From Pseudomonadota bacterium (GTDB lineage: Bacteria; Pseudomonadota; Gammaproteobacteria; Acidiferrobacterales; UBA6901), in the NCBI GenBank assembly GCA_021783175.1, contig JAJXUF010000212.1, positions 1 to 5,065 of the forward strand: 5,065 nt of DNA, read 5' to 3'. The translations under genes and the position numbers were made by a program. The notes under the pieces were generated by a model, which had not been told where the DNA came from, made no database searches, and saw only the letters and a program-made list of their open reading frames with translations. Of this stretch, positions 1 through 5,065 are shown one piece after another (position 1 is the stretch's first letter; each line of letters starts with the position of its first letter).

Positions 1-101
1 CGGCCTTTCCGTCCGGGTGGGTGCGTCCTCTCTCGCCACGCTGATTGTAAGTAAAAGAGTTTTTAGACTTATCCCCGTCGGTTCATTTTTTTCAGCCCCG
101 T

Positions 102-142
102 TTGACGCGCATCAAAGTCGGGTCCCGCACGCCTGTTAATCT
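102..142 (+). promoter_or_regulatory. Probable FNR/Anr-type activator site and promoter upstream of the nitroreductase remnant
   Basis: Bases 102-115 read TTGACGCGCATCAA, matching the FNR/Anr consensus TTGAT-N4-ATCAA at nine of ten fixed positions. A candidate -10 element, TAATCT, lies at 137-142 and would put the transcription start near 149-150. The site centre would then fall about 41 bases upstream, which is the classical class II position for FNR-type activation. A second possible -10 is TAATAT at 144-149. The site and spacing are read directly; control by low oxygen is inferred from the known FNR/Anr/Dnr family. Transcription would run rightward through a leader of about 105 bases into the remnant starting at 257. 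The -10 match is weak, so the call rests mainly on the box. Confidence 0.5.
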
Positions 143-256
143 GTAATATTGCTGGTTTGAGAAGACGAAACCATCCGTTTGTCGCATTTCCGGGACGCAA
201 AAAACGAGAATCCTTCCGCAATGCCGCTTACAGCGCGGCGCGGGAGGAGGTGACCA

Positions 257-457
257 ATGCATTTGCTCAAAAAGCCCGCCGTCGTCTTGGCGGCAACCAA
301 CGCCGGGATAGCAGCCGCGAGCGAATTGTCGCAATCAACGACCTCGCTCTCTTTACCGCAATCGGCAATTGAGGGCGGGACGCCTCTCATGAATGTACTT
401 CAGGCGCGGCGATCATCGCGCGAATTCGCGGCGCAAAATCTGCCACTAATTTCCTGA
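257..457 (+). pseudogene. Nitroreductase-family gene fragment (N-terminal part only)
   Basis: The 66-codon frame starts at an ATG preceded by a very strong ribosome binding site (AGGAGG at 245-250, six bases away). Residues 1-25 are mildly hydrophobic with two early lysines and could be remains of an export signal. Residues 41-64 contain the hallmark opening of FMN-dependent nitroreductases of the SagB/ThcOx-like type: a GG-x-PLM stretch, then ARRSSREF, whose arginines and serine normally contact FMN phosphate, then a LPL segment. Family members usually run to about 200 residues or more. Here a TGA at 455-457 ends the frame before the body of the FMN-binding core, and I see no continuation in the other frames. 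It is therefore most likely a truncated, inactive gene. The intact ribosome binding site and upstream FNR-like box suggest recent decay. A short functional peptide is possible but less likely. Confidence 0.6.
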
Positions 458-829
458 GCAAGCCGCAAGGGACGTTGGAGGTAATAGGGCAGGTACAACA
501 TTTTGCGAGTGGCGTTCTGAATGGGAAATTCCCTTCGAGACGAATAGCGGCTGGCTTGTCGTGGACGCAGGACTGACAATGATACCTGGTTGACGGTGAG
601 CGCTAACCCTGACGGAGTCAGCGGCCTGAAGGAGGTGGGTGACGTGACTACAGCAAGTGACGCGCTGGCAAACCCGGAGTCGCTGGATTATTTTCGCAAT
701 TTACCGGAACTTACTTCCAGTTGACGGAGGCCTGGGGGACCTAACTGGCGAAACCAAAACGCCTGGCTGTTCACACGGCTTAATGGGAGCAGACCAGGCA
801 CGTTCCATCGAGTTTTGCGCCGGCGCTAG
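458..829. other. Gene-poor stretch with coding-like fragments in shifting frames
   Basis: No intact gene is visible between the nitroreductase remnant and the end of the minus-strand hydrolase gene. On the plus strand three open segments succeed each other in different frames: 450-593 (containing EWRSEWEIPFETNSGWLVVD), 578-724 (containing NDTWLTVSANPDGVSGLKEV) and 664-744 (containing GLFSQFTGTYFQLTEAW). Each looks protein-like in composition and they overlap end to end, the pattern expected of a gene broken by frameshifts. I do not recognise the family, and these segments do not look like the missing half of a nitroreductase. An open frame at 657-899 that runs antisense into the hydrolase gene shows no family signature. 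The stretch also carries a possible leftward terminator, listed separately. Confidence 0.4.
754..799 (-). terminator. Possible transcription terminator for the hydrolase gene
   Basis: Read leftward (minus strand), GCCTGG (complement of 794-799) can pair with CCAGGC (complement of 761-766), and the second arm is followed by GTTTTGG. The stem has only six pairs, the loop is long (27 bases) and the T tract is short, so this is a weak candidate. It lies about 30 bases past the hydrolase stop codon, where a terminator would be expected. Confidence 0.25.
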
Positions 830-1597
830 TTATGTGTCATTTAGCAGCTCTGAAAGGAAATGTTGCGTCCGCTCCCAGGCGTCATCCCTCGCCTGCTGAT
901 TGAAGCTTTCGCGTTCATCACAGAAGAATCCATGCTGCACCTCCGGATAAACGACGATCTCATGTCGCACGTTAGTCTCGGCTAACGCGGCGGCAATCTC
1001 CTCGCGATCCTTGGCCTTAATGAGAAAGTCATTTTCGCCTACAAAAAAGAGAACCGCTCCTCCGTGACGCGCAATGCCTGAGGTCATGGTCAGAGTGGGT
1101 TCCGGCTGACTCAGCCCGATATCAGTATTCGCTAGCCAACCTGGGTAAAAAACGACGCATGCGGCCAAGTTCATCTGAGTCGCTGCCAGGTAACCTATAT
1201 GTCCACCGACGCTGAATCCTAGGAATCCGAGTCGCCCGGAAGACTCAGGATGCGCCCTTAGAAAGTCCATAGTCGACCGAACATCGTCCAGTACATCTTT
1301 GCGGCTCACCTGGCGAAGCAATTCAAACCCCTTGGCGCGACCACTTTGATCGTAGGTGAGCTCAGCGTTTGGCTCAACTCTGTGATAGAAATCAGGGGCG
1401 ATGACAAGATAACCTAGGGCGGCAACACGATTTACGATGTTTCTTATGTGGGCGGTTACCCCAAATAGTTCCATACCCACGATTACCGCAGGGTACTTGC
1501 CTCCCGTGGCCGGCCGGGCCATATATGCACCCATAGCCGAACCTCCACCAGCCGCCTGGATTACAATGTTTTCCTGCAGGATTTCATCTGTCTGCAT
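830..1597 (-). CDS. Dienelactone hydrolase family protein (alpha/beta hydrolase, serine nucleophile)
   Basis: The 255-residue product is a complete cytoplasmic alpha/beta hydrolase of the dienelactone hydrolase (DLH) family, with no signal peptide or membrane segment. Visible landmarks are G-x-E-L-F-G-V around Glu43, which aligns with the QEIFGVN glutamate of classical DLH; the nucleophile elbow G127-F-S129-V-G-G; the acid in GEND190; and the histidine in QH222GFF. Classical DLH has cysteine at the nucleophile position, whereas here it is serine, so the enzyme is better described as a DLH-like esterase or hydrolase of unknown substrate than as a dienelactone hydrolase. I chose the ATG at 1597 because AGGAG (complement of 1606-1610) lies eight bases upstream. 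The ATG at 1603 is only two bases from it and the GTG at 1604-1606 overlaps it. The gene diverges from soxR and appears to be read from a SoxR-controlled promoter at 1684-1714. Ring-cleavage genes of chlorocatechol pathways are absent nearby. Confidence 0.9.
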   Translation of the reverse strand: MQTDEILQENIVIQAAGGGSAMGAYMARPATGGKYPAVIVGMELFGVTAHIRNIVNRVAALGYLVIAPDFYHRVEPNAELTYDQSGRAKGFELLRQVSRKDVLDDVRSTMDFLRAHPESSGRLGFLGFSVGGHIGYLAATQMNLAACVVFYPGWLANTDIGLSQPEPTLTMTSGIARHGGAVLFFVGENDFLIKAKDREEIAAALAETNVRHEIVVYPEVQHGFFCDERESFNQQARDDAWERTQHFLSELLNDT

Positions 1598-1683
1598 GTC
1601 CATCACTCCTGTTGGTAGGTGTTCGACGGGCTAGGTGGCAAGGGTACTGTCATATTGTTGTCGTTGTGGTCAGCAATGACAGC

Positions 1684-1714
1684 ATGCTAAAACCTCAACC
1701 ATAGTTGAGGTCAA
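1684..1714 (-). promoter_or_regulatory. SoxR-dependent promoter driving the hydrolase gene leftward
   Basis: On the minus strand a -35 element TTGACC (complement of 1709-1714) and a -10 element TAGCAT (complement of 1684-1689) are separated by exactly 19 bases. MerR-family activators such as SoxR need this over-long spacer, because they untwist DNA to realign the elements. The SoxR box fills the spacer and overlaps the -35, as at the Escherichia coli soxS promoter. The predicted start lies near 1677, leaving a leader of about 80 bases before the hydrolase ATG. The elements and spacing are read directly; the mechanism is established for SoxR; regulation of this gene is inferred. Confidence 0.82.
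1693..1710. promoter_or_regulatory. SoxR operator (SoxR box)
   Basis: The 18-base site CCTCAACCATAGTTGAGG is an inverted repeat with seven-base arms, CCTCAAC and GTTGAGG, around four central bases. It matches the E. coli soxS box CCTCAAGTTAACTTGAGG in length and in the CCTCAA and TTGAGG ends. It ends 15 bases before the soxR ATG, so bound SoxR should also limit its own rightward transcription. A weak rightward promoter candidate (TTGTGG 1664-1669, 18-base spacer, TAAAAC 1688-1693) would start inside the box, consistent with autorepression, but its elements are poor. Confidence 0.88.
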
Positions 1715-1725
1715 GGGGAAAATTT

Positions 1726-2187
1726 ATGGTGCAGTCTGACAGAGCGGCACTACGACCCGAACTTTCCGTTGGAGAACTCGCCAAACGAAGCGGCGTCCCC
1801 GTCTCGACCATTCATTTCTATGAGTCGAAAGGGCTAATAAACAGTTGGCGCAACGATGCTGGGCACCGTCGTTATGCGCGCGGCGTCTTGCGCCGTGTTG
1901 CTGTGATCCGGATCGCTCAGCGGGTCGGGATTCCACTCGGGGATATCGCATCCGCACTCGAAACACTTCCGGCAGGCCGAACACCGACTGTGCGAGACTG
2001 GAACAAGCTGTCTGCGCAATGGCGGGCCGATCTGGACCGCAGAATCTTGGGGCTAACTCAATTACGTGATCAGCTTGCGAGCTGCATAGGCTGCGGGTGT
2101 CTGTCGGTAACGGATTGCCCGCTGCGTAATCCGTCAGATCGACTTGGAAAGCAGGGTTCCGGTGCCCGCTTACTCAAGCCGGCGTAG
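1726..2187 (+). CDS. soxR: Redox-sensitive transcriptional activator SoxR
   Basis: The 153-residue product is a full-length MerR-family SoxR (the E. coli protein has 154 residues), a cytoplasmic homodimer that activates target promoters when its [2Fe-2S] cluster is oxidised. Residues 13-50 form the winged-helix DNA-binding region ([20 protein letters not shown] followed by GLI and RRY). A linking and dimerisation helix spans about 88-118. The cluster-binding cysteines are all present at 120, 123, 125 and 131 in [17 protein letters not shown], and the DRLG-x-x-G-x-GARLL tail is typical. I chose the ATG at 1726 because AAGGGG at 1713-1718 lies seven bases upstream; an in-frame TTG at 1705 falls inside the SoxR box and lacks such a site. 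The residues between the third and fourth cysteines are LSVTD, where E. coli has LSRSD. No soxS is visible, so this SoxR probably acts directly on its targets, as in many non-enteric bacteria. Confidence 0.97.
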   Translation: MVQSDRAALRPELSVGELAKRSGVPVSTIHFYESKGLINSWRNDAGHRRYARGVLRRVAVIRIAQRVGIPLGDIASALETLPAGRTPTVRDWNKLSAQWRADLDRRILGLTQLRDQLASCIGCGCLSVTDCPLRNPSDRLGKQGSGARLLKPA

Positions 2188-2321
2188 CATTAGGCGCGTT
2201 GCTCGCAACCATGGGTTTCATTGACATAGAGATCATCGGTGCCGGACTCATAAAATCGCGCTTTGACTGGATCCGTTTCCGTTTTCCTTCGTTGCTGTAA
2301 GCCATCAGACAGAATAAGCAG

Positions 2322-2765
2322 ATGCCTCAAGTCATCGGAATCGACCACATTTACATCACTGTCTCCGACATGGATAAGTCGGAGTGCTTTTATGATGCAG
2401 TAATGCCAATTCTCGGCTTTCAAAAGAACCGCTTTCAAATCGATGGTGAAAAGCACATTCACTACTACAACCGACACTTCGGGTACGTACTGAGACCAGC
2501 TCGTTCCAAAAATGAGCATGATCCTTATGCGCCTGGCCTCCATCATTTTTGCCTGAGGGTTGAGAGTGAAAAGGACGTGAAAGAAGCGGCGCGGCAGCTC
2601 AAAGAACAAAACATTTCGGTGAGTAAGCCCAAACTTTATCCTGATTATGCACCAGACTATTTCGCAGTGTTCTTCTCTGACCCCGACAACGTGCGGTTGG
2701 AAATCACAAACTACCGTGCCGAGCGACGGCAGCGACACAATAATTGGGAAAGCTTAGACCCATAA
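2322..2765 (+). CDS. VOC-family protein (glyoxalase/bleomycin-resistance fold)
   Basis: This 147-residue soluble protein belongs to the vicinal oxygen chelate superfamily, made of two beta-alpha-beta-beta-beta modules. Module one begins DH9IYITVSD and module two begins GLHH75FCLRV, with E127 in RLEITN near the end. His9, His75 and Glu127 are positioned as divalent-metal ligands, so the active site looks intact. The segment YAPDYFAVFFSDPD (residues 109-122) is a typical pre-ligand strand of this group. A basic tail, RAERRQRHNNWE, follows the last strand. The superfamily includes glyoxalase I, extradiol dioxygenases, fosfomycin-modifying enzymes and drug-binding proteins, and I cannot assign the substrate. 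The start is the first ATG after an in-frame TAA at 2298-2300; the ribosome binding site is weak. The gene follows soxR on the same strand with a 134-base gap, so co-transcription is possible but unproven. Its base composition is more A+T-rich than its neighbours. Confidence 0.9.
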   Translation: MPQVIGIDHIYITVSDMDKSECFYDAVMPILGFQKNRFQIDGEKHIHYYNRHFGYVLRPARSKNEHDPYAPGLHHFCLRVESEKDVKEAARQLKEQNISVSKPKLYPDYAPDYFAVFFSDPDNVRLEITNYRAERRQRHNNWESLDP

Positions 2766-3090
2766 CCAACTCGTCTTGCCGGACGTGAATTGCAGTGCAC
2801 ATTGGCCGTGCCGATTTTTATGCACGCTAGCGGCAAGCGCAGCCAACAAGAACAATGCCACAAATTGTCAGGCCTTTGCATGCGTAATTGTTCGAGACCT
2901 GTAAACTGAAGAGCCCGATACGCATATGTCTACGTCCACCTCTCCGGCTAACATTGCCCGTAACGCGACACGCAAACGCACACTTTCTTGCTGACAATTA
3001 CTCGGCGACGCTCCCCTTTTTTTTGCTTGATATTAAAACAATTGTTTGATACAAACGTTTCAATCCCTGTCGTTAACAGATGACCTAAAG
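2766..3090. other. Intergenic region between the VOC gene and the TetR-type regulator
   Basis: About 325 bases carry no convincing gene on either strand. The left part contains a long-range inverted repeat, CTTGCCG (2775-2781) with CGGCAAG (2831-2837), enclosing a second pair, GTGCA (2795-2799) with TGCAC (2821-2825). These could fold into an imperfect structure at the 3' end of the VOC transcript. A run of eight T at 3017-3024 is not preceded by a clear GC-rich stem. The right end holds the regulator's promoter and palindromes, annotated separately. Confidence 0.5.
3027..3060 (+). promoter_or_regulatory. Promoter of the TetR-type regulator and efflux operon, with palindromic operator
   Basis: A -35 element TTGATA (3027-3032) and a -10 element TACAAA (3050-3055) are separated by 17 bases, predicting a start near 3062. 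Three overlapping dyads cover the spacer and -10: AAACAATTGTTT (3036-3047, perfect), GTTTG-ATA-CAAAC (3044-3056) and AAACGTTT (3053-3060). TetR-family repressors bind such inverted repeats, and placement over promoter elements next to their own gene is the usual autoregulatory design. The dyads and spacing are seen directly; which dyad is bound is inferred. Confidence 0.6.
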
Positions 3091-3780
3091 ATGACAGCTT
3101 CGGAAACAGATCTGGAGTCCGACACACGCAAGCGGTTGATTGACGCATCAACTGAAATGTTTGTCGAGTGCGGATTCGGTGCGGCCAAGGTTCGCGACAT
3201 CGCGGCGCGGGCGAATGCCAATATCGCCGCAGTGAACTATTACTTTGGTAGCAAGGAAGGGCTTTATGCCGCAGTAATTCAACATCATGCCGCGCAGGCC
3301 ATGGAGAATATATCGCAGCGCAGACGGCACGAATCGACGTCCGCTGCGCAGGCGGACTTGAGAAACTATGTGAGCAATTTTCTCAAGCGCCTGCTGGTGG
3401 ATACGCCGCAATTCACGATGGGCAAGATAATCGCGCGCGAAATGATTGAGCCCACGGCGGCTTTTGAGTTGATCGTGGAAAAGTTTGTAAGACCGCAGTT
3501 CGTTGGGCTGAACAGCTTGATTCGGTCTCTGGTCGGCGAGGAAATTCCGGCCGAAACGGTCCGCCGCTGCAGCCTGAGCGTGGTGGGACAGTGTCTGTAC
3601 TATCAGTGCGCGCGACGCGTGGTAGGCCTCATCGATCCCGAATTCGGGTATCAGGCGCGGGATATTGAGCGACTTGCAGGGCACATTGTCGATTTTTCGC
3701 TCGGCGGAATAGGGCGGATTGCGCGTCAGCGCCGACACGATCGTCGGCGAACCACTTCAAAAAGGAAGAACAGGAATTGA
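3091..3780 (+). CDS. TetR/AcrR-family regulator, CecR (YbiH)-like with CerR-type C-terminal domain
   Basis: The 229-residue product has a classical TetR DNA-binding domain at about residues 12-63. The helix-turn-helix reads VRDIAARANANIAAVNYYFG (34-53), followed by the diagnostic SKEGLYAAVI. The C-terminal ligand and dimer domain, with REMIEPTAAFELIVEKFVRP in its middle, resembles the CerR/DUF1956 domain of E. coli CecR (YbiH, 223 residues), a regulator of drug-export genes. I chose the ATG at 3091, which gives the usual short tail before the first helix; an in-frame TTG at 3046 lies inside the palindromic promoter and has no ribosome binding site. The site before 3091 (CTAAAG) is weak, which may keep repressor levels low. 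The stop codon overlaps the start of the outer-membrane efflux gene, so the two are almost certainly one operon. It probably represses this operon until a toxic ligand binds; the ligand is unknown. Confidence 0.88.
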   Translation: MTASETDLESDTRKRLIDASTEMFVECGFGAAKVRDIAARANANIAAVNYYFGSKEGLYAAVIQHHAAQAMENISQRRRHESTSAAQADLRNYVSNFLKRLLVDTPQFTMGKIIAREMIEPTAAFELIVEKFVRPQFVGLNSLIRSLVGEEIPAETVRRCSLSVVGQCLYYQCARRVVGLIDPEFGYQARDIERLAGHIVDFSLGGIGRIARQRRHDRRRTTSKRKNRN

Positions 3781-5065
3781 GTCTGGTGCGCACGCTAACG
3801 GCAGGCCAATTCGGCGTGGCGCTTGTCGCGCTTTCGTCGTTTCTGGCGGGTTGCGTCTCCATTCCCTCGCATAAGCTGTCGGCAATGCCGTCCTCAGCAT
3901 CGTATTCGATGAAGAAAAGCGTTGCCAACTCACTTTTGTCTCCGGTTTTTCAGTCTGGCGGATGGCCGGCAGATGACTGGTGGAAAGATTTTGGCGATCC
4001 TGAACTGGACGCGCTTGTAGCCAAGGCCTTGGCCGATAGTCCCGACCTCAAGGTTGCCCAGGCGCGGCTGGATCTCGCACAGCAAACGGTTGCCGGTGTG
4101 CGCTCGGCGCTGTTCCCAGAAGTCTCTGCAAACGCATCGGCCATTCGTGAAAAGTTCAGCGAGAACGGCCTGTTTCCCCCACCTATTGCAGGTAGCACTC
4201 ATACCCAGGGCCAGATGACTTTGGATTTGGCTTACCATCTCGACCTGTGGGGACAGGACCGCGCCATCGTGCGCGCCCAGCTTGGCAGGGCGAAAGTGGC
4301 CGAGGCAGAAGCTGCGCAAACGAGACTTGCAGTAGCTAGCGCCGTCGCTCAAGTTTATTTTCAGCTGCAAGGGGACGAAGCGCGCCTTGCCGTGGCGGAC
4401 GAATCTCTTGTGCAGCAGAAAACCTTCCGGCATCTTGTCGGCCTGCGTGTCGCTAGTGGATTGGAGACGCAGCTGGCTCTGAAGCTGGCTGAAACGGACG
4501 TCGCTGCCGACGAGGCAAATATCGAGCTCCTGCGAAATTCCGTCGCGCACGACAAATACGGACTTGCCGCCCTGATCGGGGCGGGGCCGGATGCAGCTGA
4601 AACGTTCAGCGCACCCGCCGGCCATTTCAATCAACCCTTTCCCTTACCTGCGAGCTTACCAATCGATTTCGTGGCGCGCCGACCAGATGTGATTGCCAAG
4701 CGCTGGCAGGTTGAATCAGCGGCCGAGGAAATCGGCGCGGCACGCGCGGGTTTCTATCCGAACATCAGCCTGACGGCCCAGTTCGGCAAGCAAAGCCTGG
4801 ATCTGAACAGGCTTCTAGATTCCGGCAGCAATTTTGGCCTCTTCGGGCCGGCCATTCATCTCCCGATATTCGAGGGAGGGCTCTTGCGCGCAAATCTCAA
4901 GGCGCGTTACGCACAATACGATTTGGCGGTCTCCCAGTATCGAAAGTCGATTATCGACGCGGCCCGTGAAGTTGCCGATCGCCTTGCATCGCTTGCGTCG
5001 GTCACCCGGGAACTTGCGCGTCAGACAGAGGCGCGCGAGGCAAGCGAGAGTGCTTATGATCTGGC
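3777..5065 (+). CDS. Outer-membrane efflux lipoprotein, NodT/OprM (OEP) family, 3' end outside window
   Basis: The open frame continues for 429 codons to the window edge. Family members run to about 470-500 residues, so the C-terminal end is missing. The product is an outer-membrane channel of a tripartite efflux or secretion pump. Residues 1-26 form a lipoprotein signal ending in the lipobox LAGC, with Cys26 as lipid anchor. Further landmarks are WWKDFGDPELDALV near 68-81, DLAYHLDLWGQDRA in the first OEP repeat, and RRPDVIAKRW with GAARAGFYPNISL opening the second repeat. I prefer the TTG at 3777, which overlaps the regulator's TGA and has AAGGAAG eight bases upstream (3762-3768). A GTG at 3786 with AGGA ten bases upstream is a real alternative and also keeps the lipobox. 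Genes for a membrane-fusion protein and an inner-membrane pump (RND, EmrB-like or ABC) are expected just downstream, but this is inference. Confidence 0.93.
   Translation, partial: MSLVRTLTAGQFGVALVALSSFLAGCVSIPSHKLSAMPSSASYSMKKSVANSLLSPVFQSGGWPADDWWKDFGDPELDALVAKALADSPDLKVAQARLDLAQQTVAGVRSALFPEVSANASAIREKFSENGLFPPPIAGSTHTQGQMTLDLAYHLDLWGQDRAIVRAQLGRAKVAEAEAAQTRLAVASAVAQVYFQLQGDEARLAVADESLVQQKTFRHLVGLRVASGLETQLALKLAETDVAADEANIELLRNSVAHDKYGLAALIGAGPDAAETFSAPAGHFNQPFPLPASLPIDFVARRPDVIAKRWQVESAAEEIGAARAGFYPNISLTAQFGKQSLDLNRLLDSGSNFGLFGPAIHLPIFEGGLLRANLKARYAQYDLAVSQYRKSIIDAAREVADRLASLASVTRELARQTEAREASESAYDL

Noticed and set aside
3..44. Possible C-terminal end of an upstream plus-strand gene (13 codons to a TGA)
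   Set aside because: Too short to support; another frame stays open across the same bases and no family signal can be judged.
817..826. Palindrome GCGCCGGCGC just past the hydrolase stop as terminator stem
   Set aside because: It would fold with only a three-pair stem around four bases, and in the leftward direction it is followed by A residues, not T.
2221..2254. Perfect TTGACA -35-like hexamer before the VOC gene
   Set aside because: The nearest -10-like hexamer, CATAAA at 2249-2254, is 22 bases away, too far for an ordinary promoter and without a MerR-type dyad in the spacer.
2211..2300. 29-codon plus-strand frame between soxR and the VOC gene
   Set aside because: There is no ribosome binding site and no recognisable motif; a frame this short occurs by chance.
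2190..2738. Minus-strand open frame (182 codons) opposite the VOC gene
   Set aside because: It is antisense to a gene with intact metal ligands and has no recognisable motif. Only its last part, over 2190-2321, is not antisense to a gene.
3011..3024. T8 run as a rho-independent terminator
   Set aside because: The preceding bases do not form a stable GC-rich hairpin, and the run sits just before the regulator's promoter.
3148..3738. Long minus-strand open frame (196 codons) opposite the TetR-type gene
   Set aside because: It lies wholly opposite a gene with clear TetR motifs, has no recognisable domain, and is explained by the G+C-rich codon pattern of the sense gene.
3930..4634. Minus-strand open frame (234 codons) opposite the efflux gene
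   Set aside because: The sense strand encodes unmistakable OEP-family motifs through this interval; the antisense product shows no family signature.

Overview
The window reads as part of a chromosomal accessory region from a Gram-negative bacterium, most likely a proteobacterium. The main reasons are a NodT/OprM-type outer-membrane lipoprotein, an enteric-like SoxR with a textbook SoxR box, and an FNR/Anr-type site. The base composition is moderate to high G+C. I cannot place it below phylum from sequence alone.

Layout: (1) Bases 1-829 hold a probable FNR/Anr-type promoter, a nitroreductase-like gene that stops after about 66 codons, and roughly 370 bases of apparently decayed coding sequence. 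(2) A complete dienelactone-hydrolase-family gene lies on the minus strand (830-1597). (3) Divergent from it is a complete soxR (1726-2187). Between them sits a near-perfect SoxR operator placed exactly in the 19-base spacer of a leftward promoter, so the hydrolase gene appears to be a direct SoxR target. (4) A small VOC/glyoxalase-fold gene (2322-2765) follows, more A+T-rich than its neighbours, then about 325 bases without a gene. (5) A TetR-family regulator of the CecR/YbiH (CerR C-terminal domain) type (3091-3780) overlaps the start of an outer-membrane efflux lipoprotein gene (3777 to the window edge). Its promoter is packed with palindromes that look like an autoregulatory operator.

How the parts fit: two sensor-regulators (SoxR for redox-active compounds or oxidative stress, a TetR-type ligand sensor for an efflux pump) flank two small soluble enzymes of families often used on xenobiotics (alpha/beta hydrolase, VOC). 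This suggests a detoxification and export region. The best-supported unusual point is the direct wiring of a serine-type dienelactone-hydrolase-like enzyme to SoxR. No CRISPR array, tRNA, rRNA or insertion sequence was seen.
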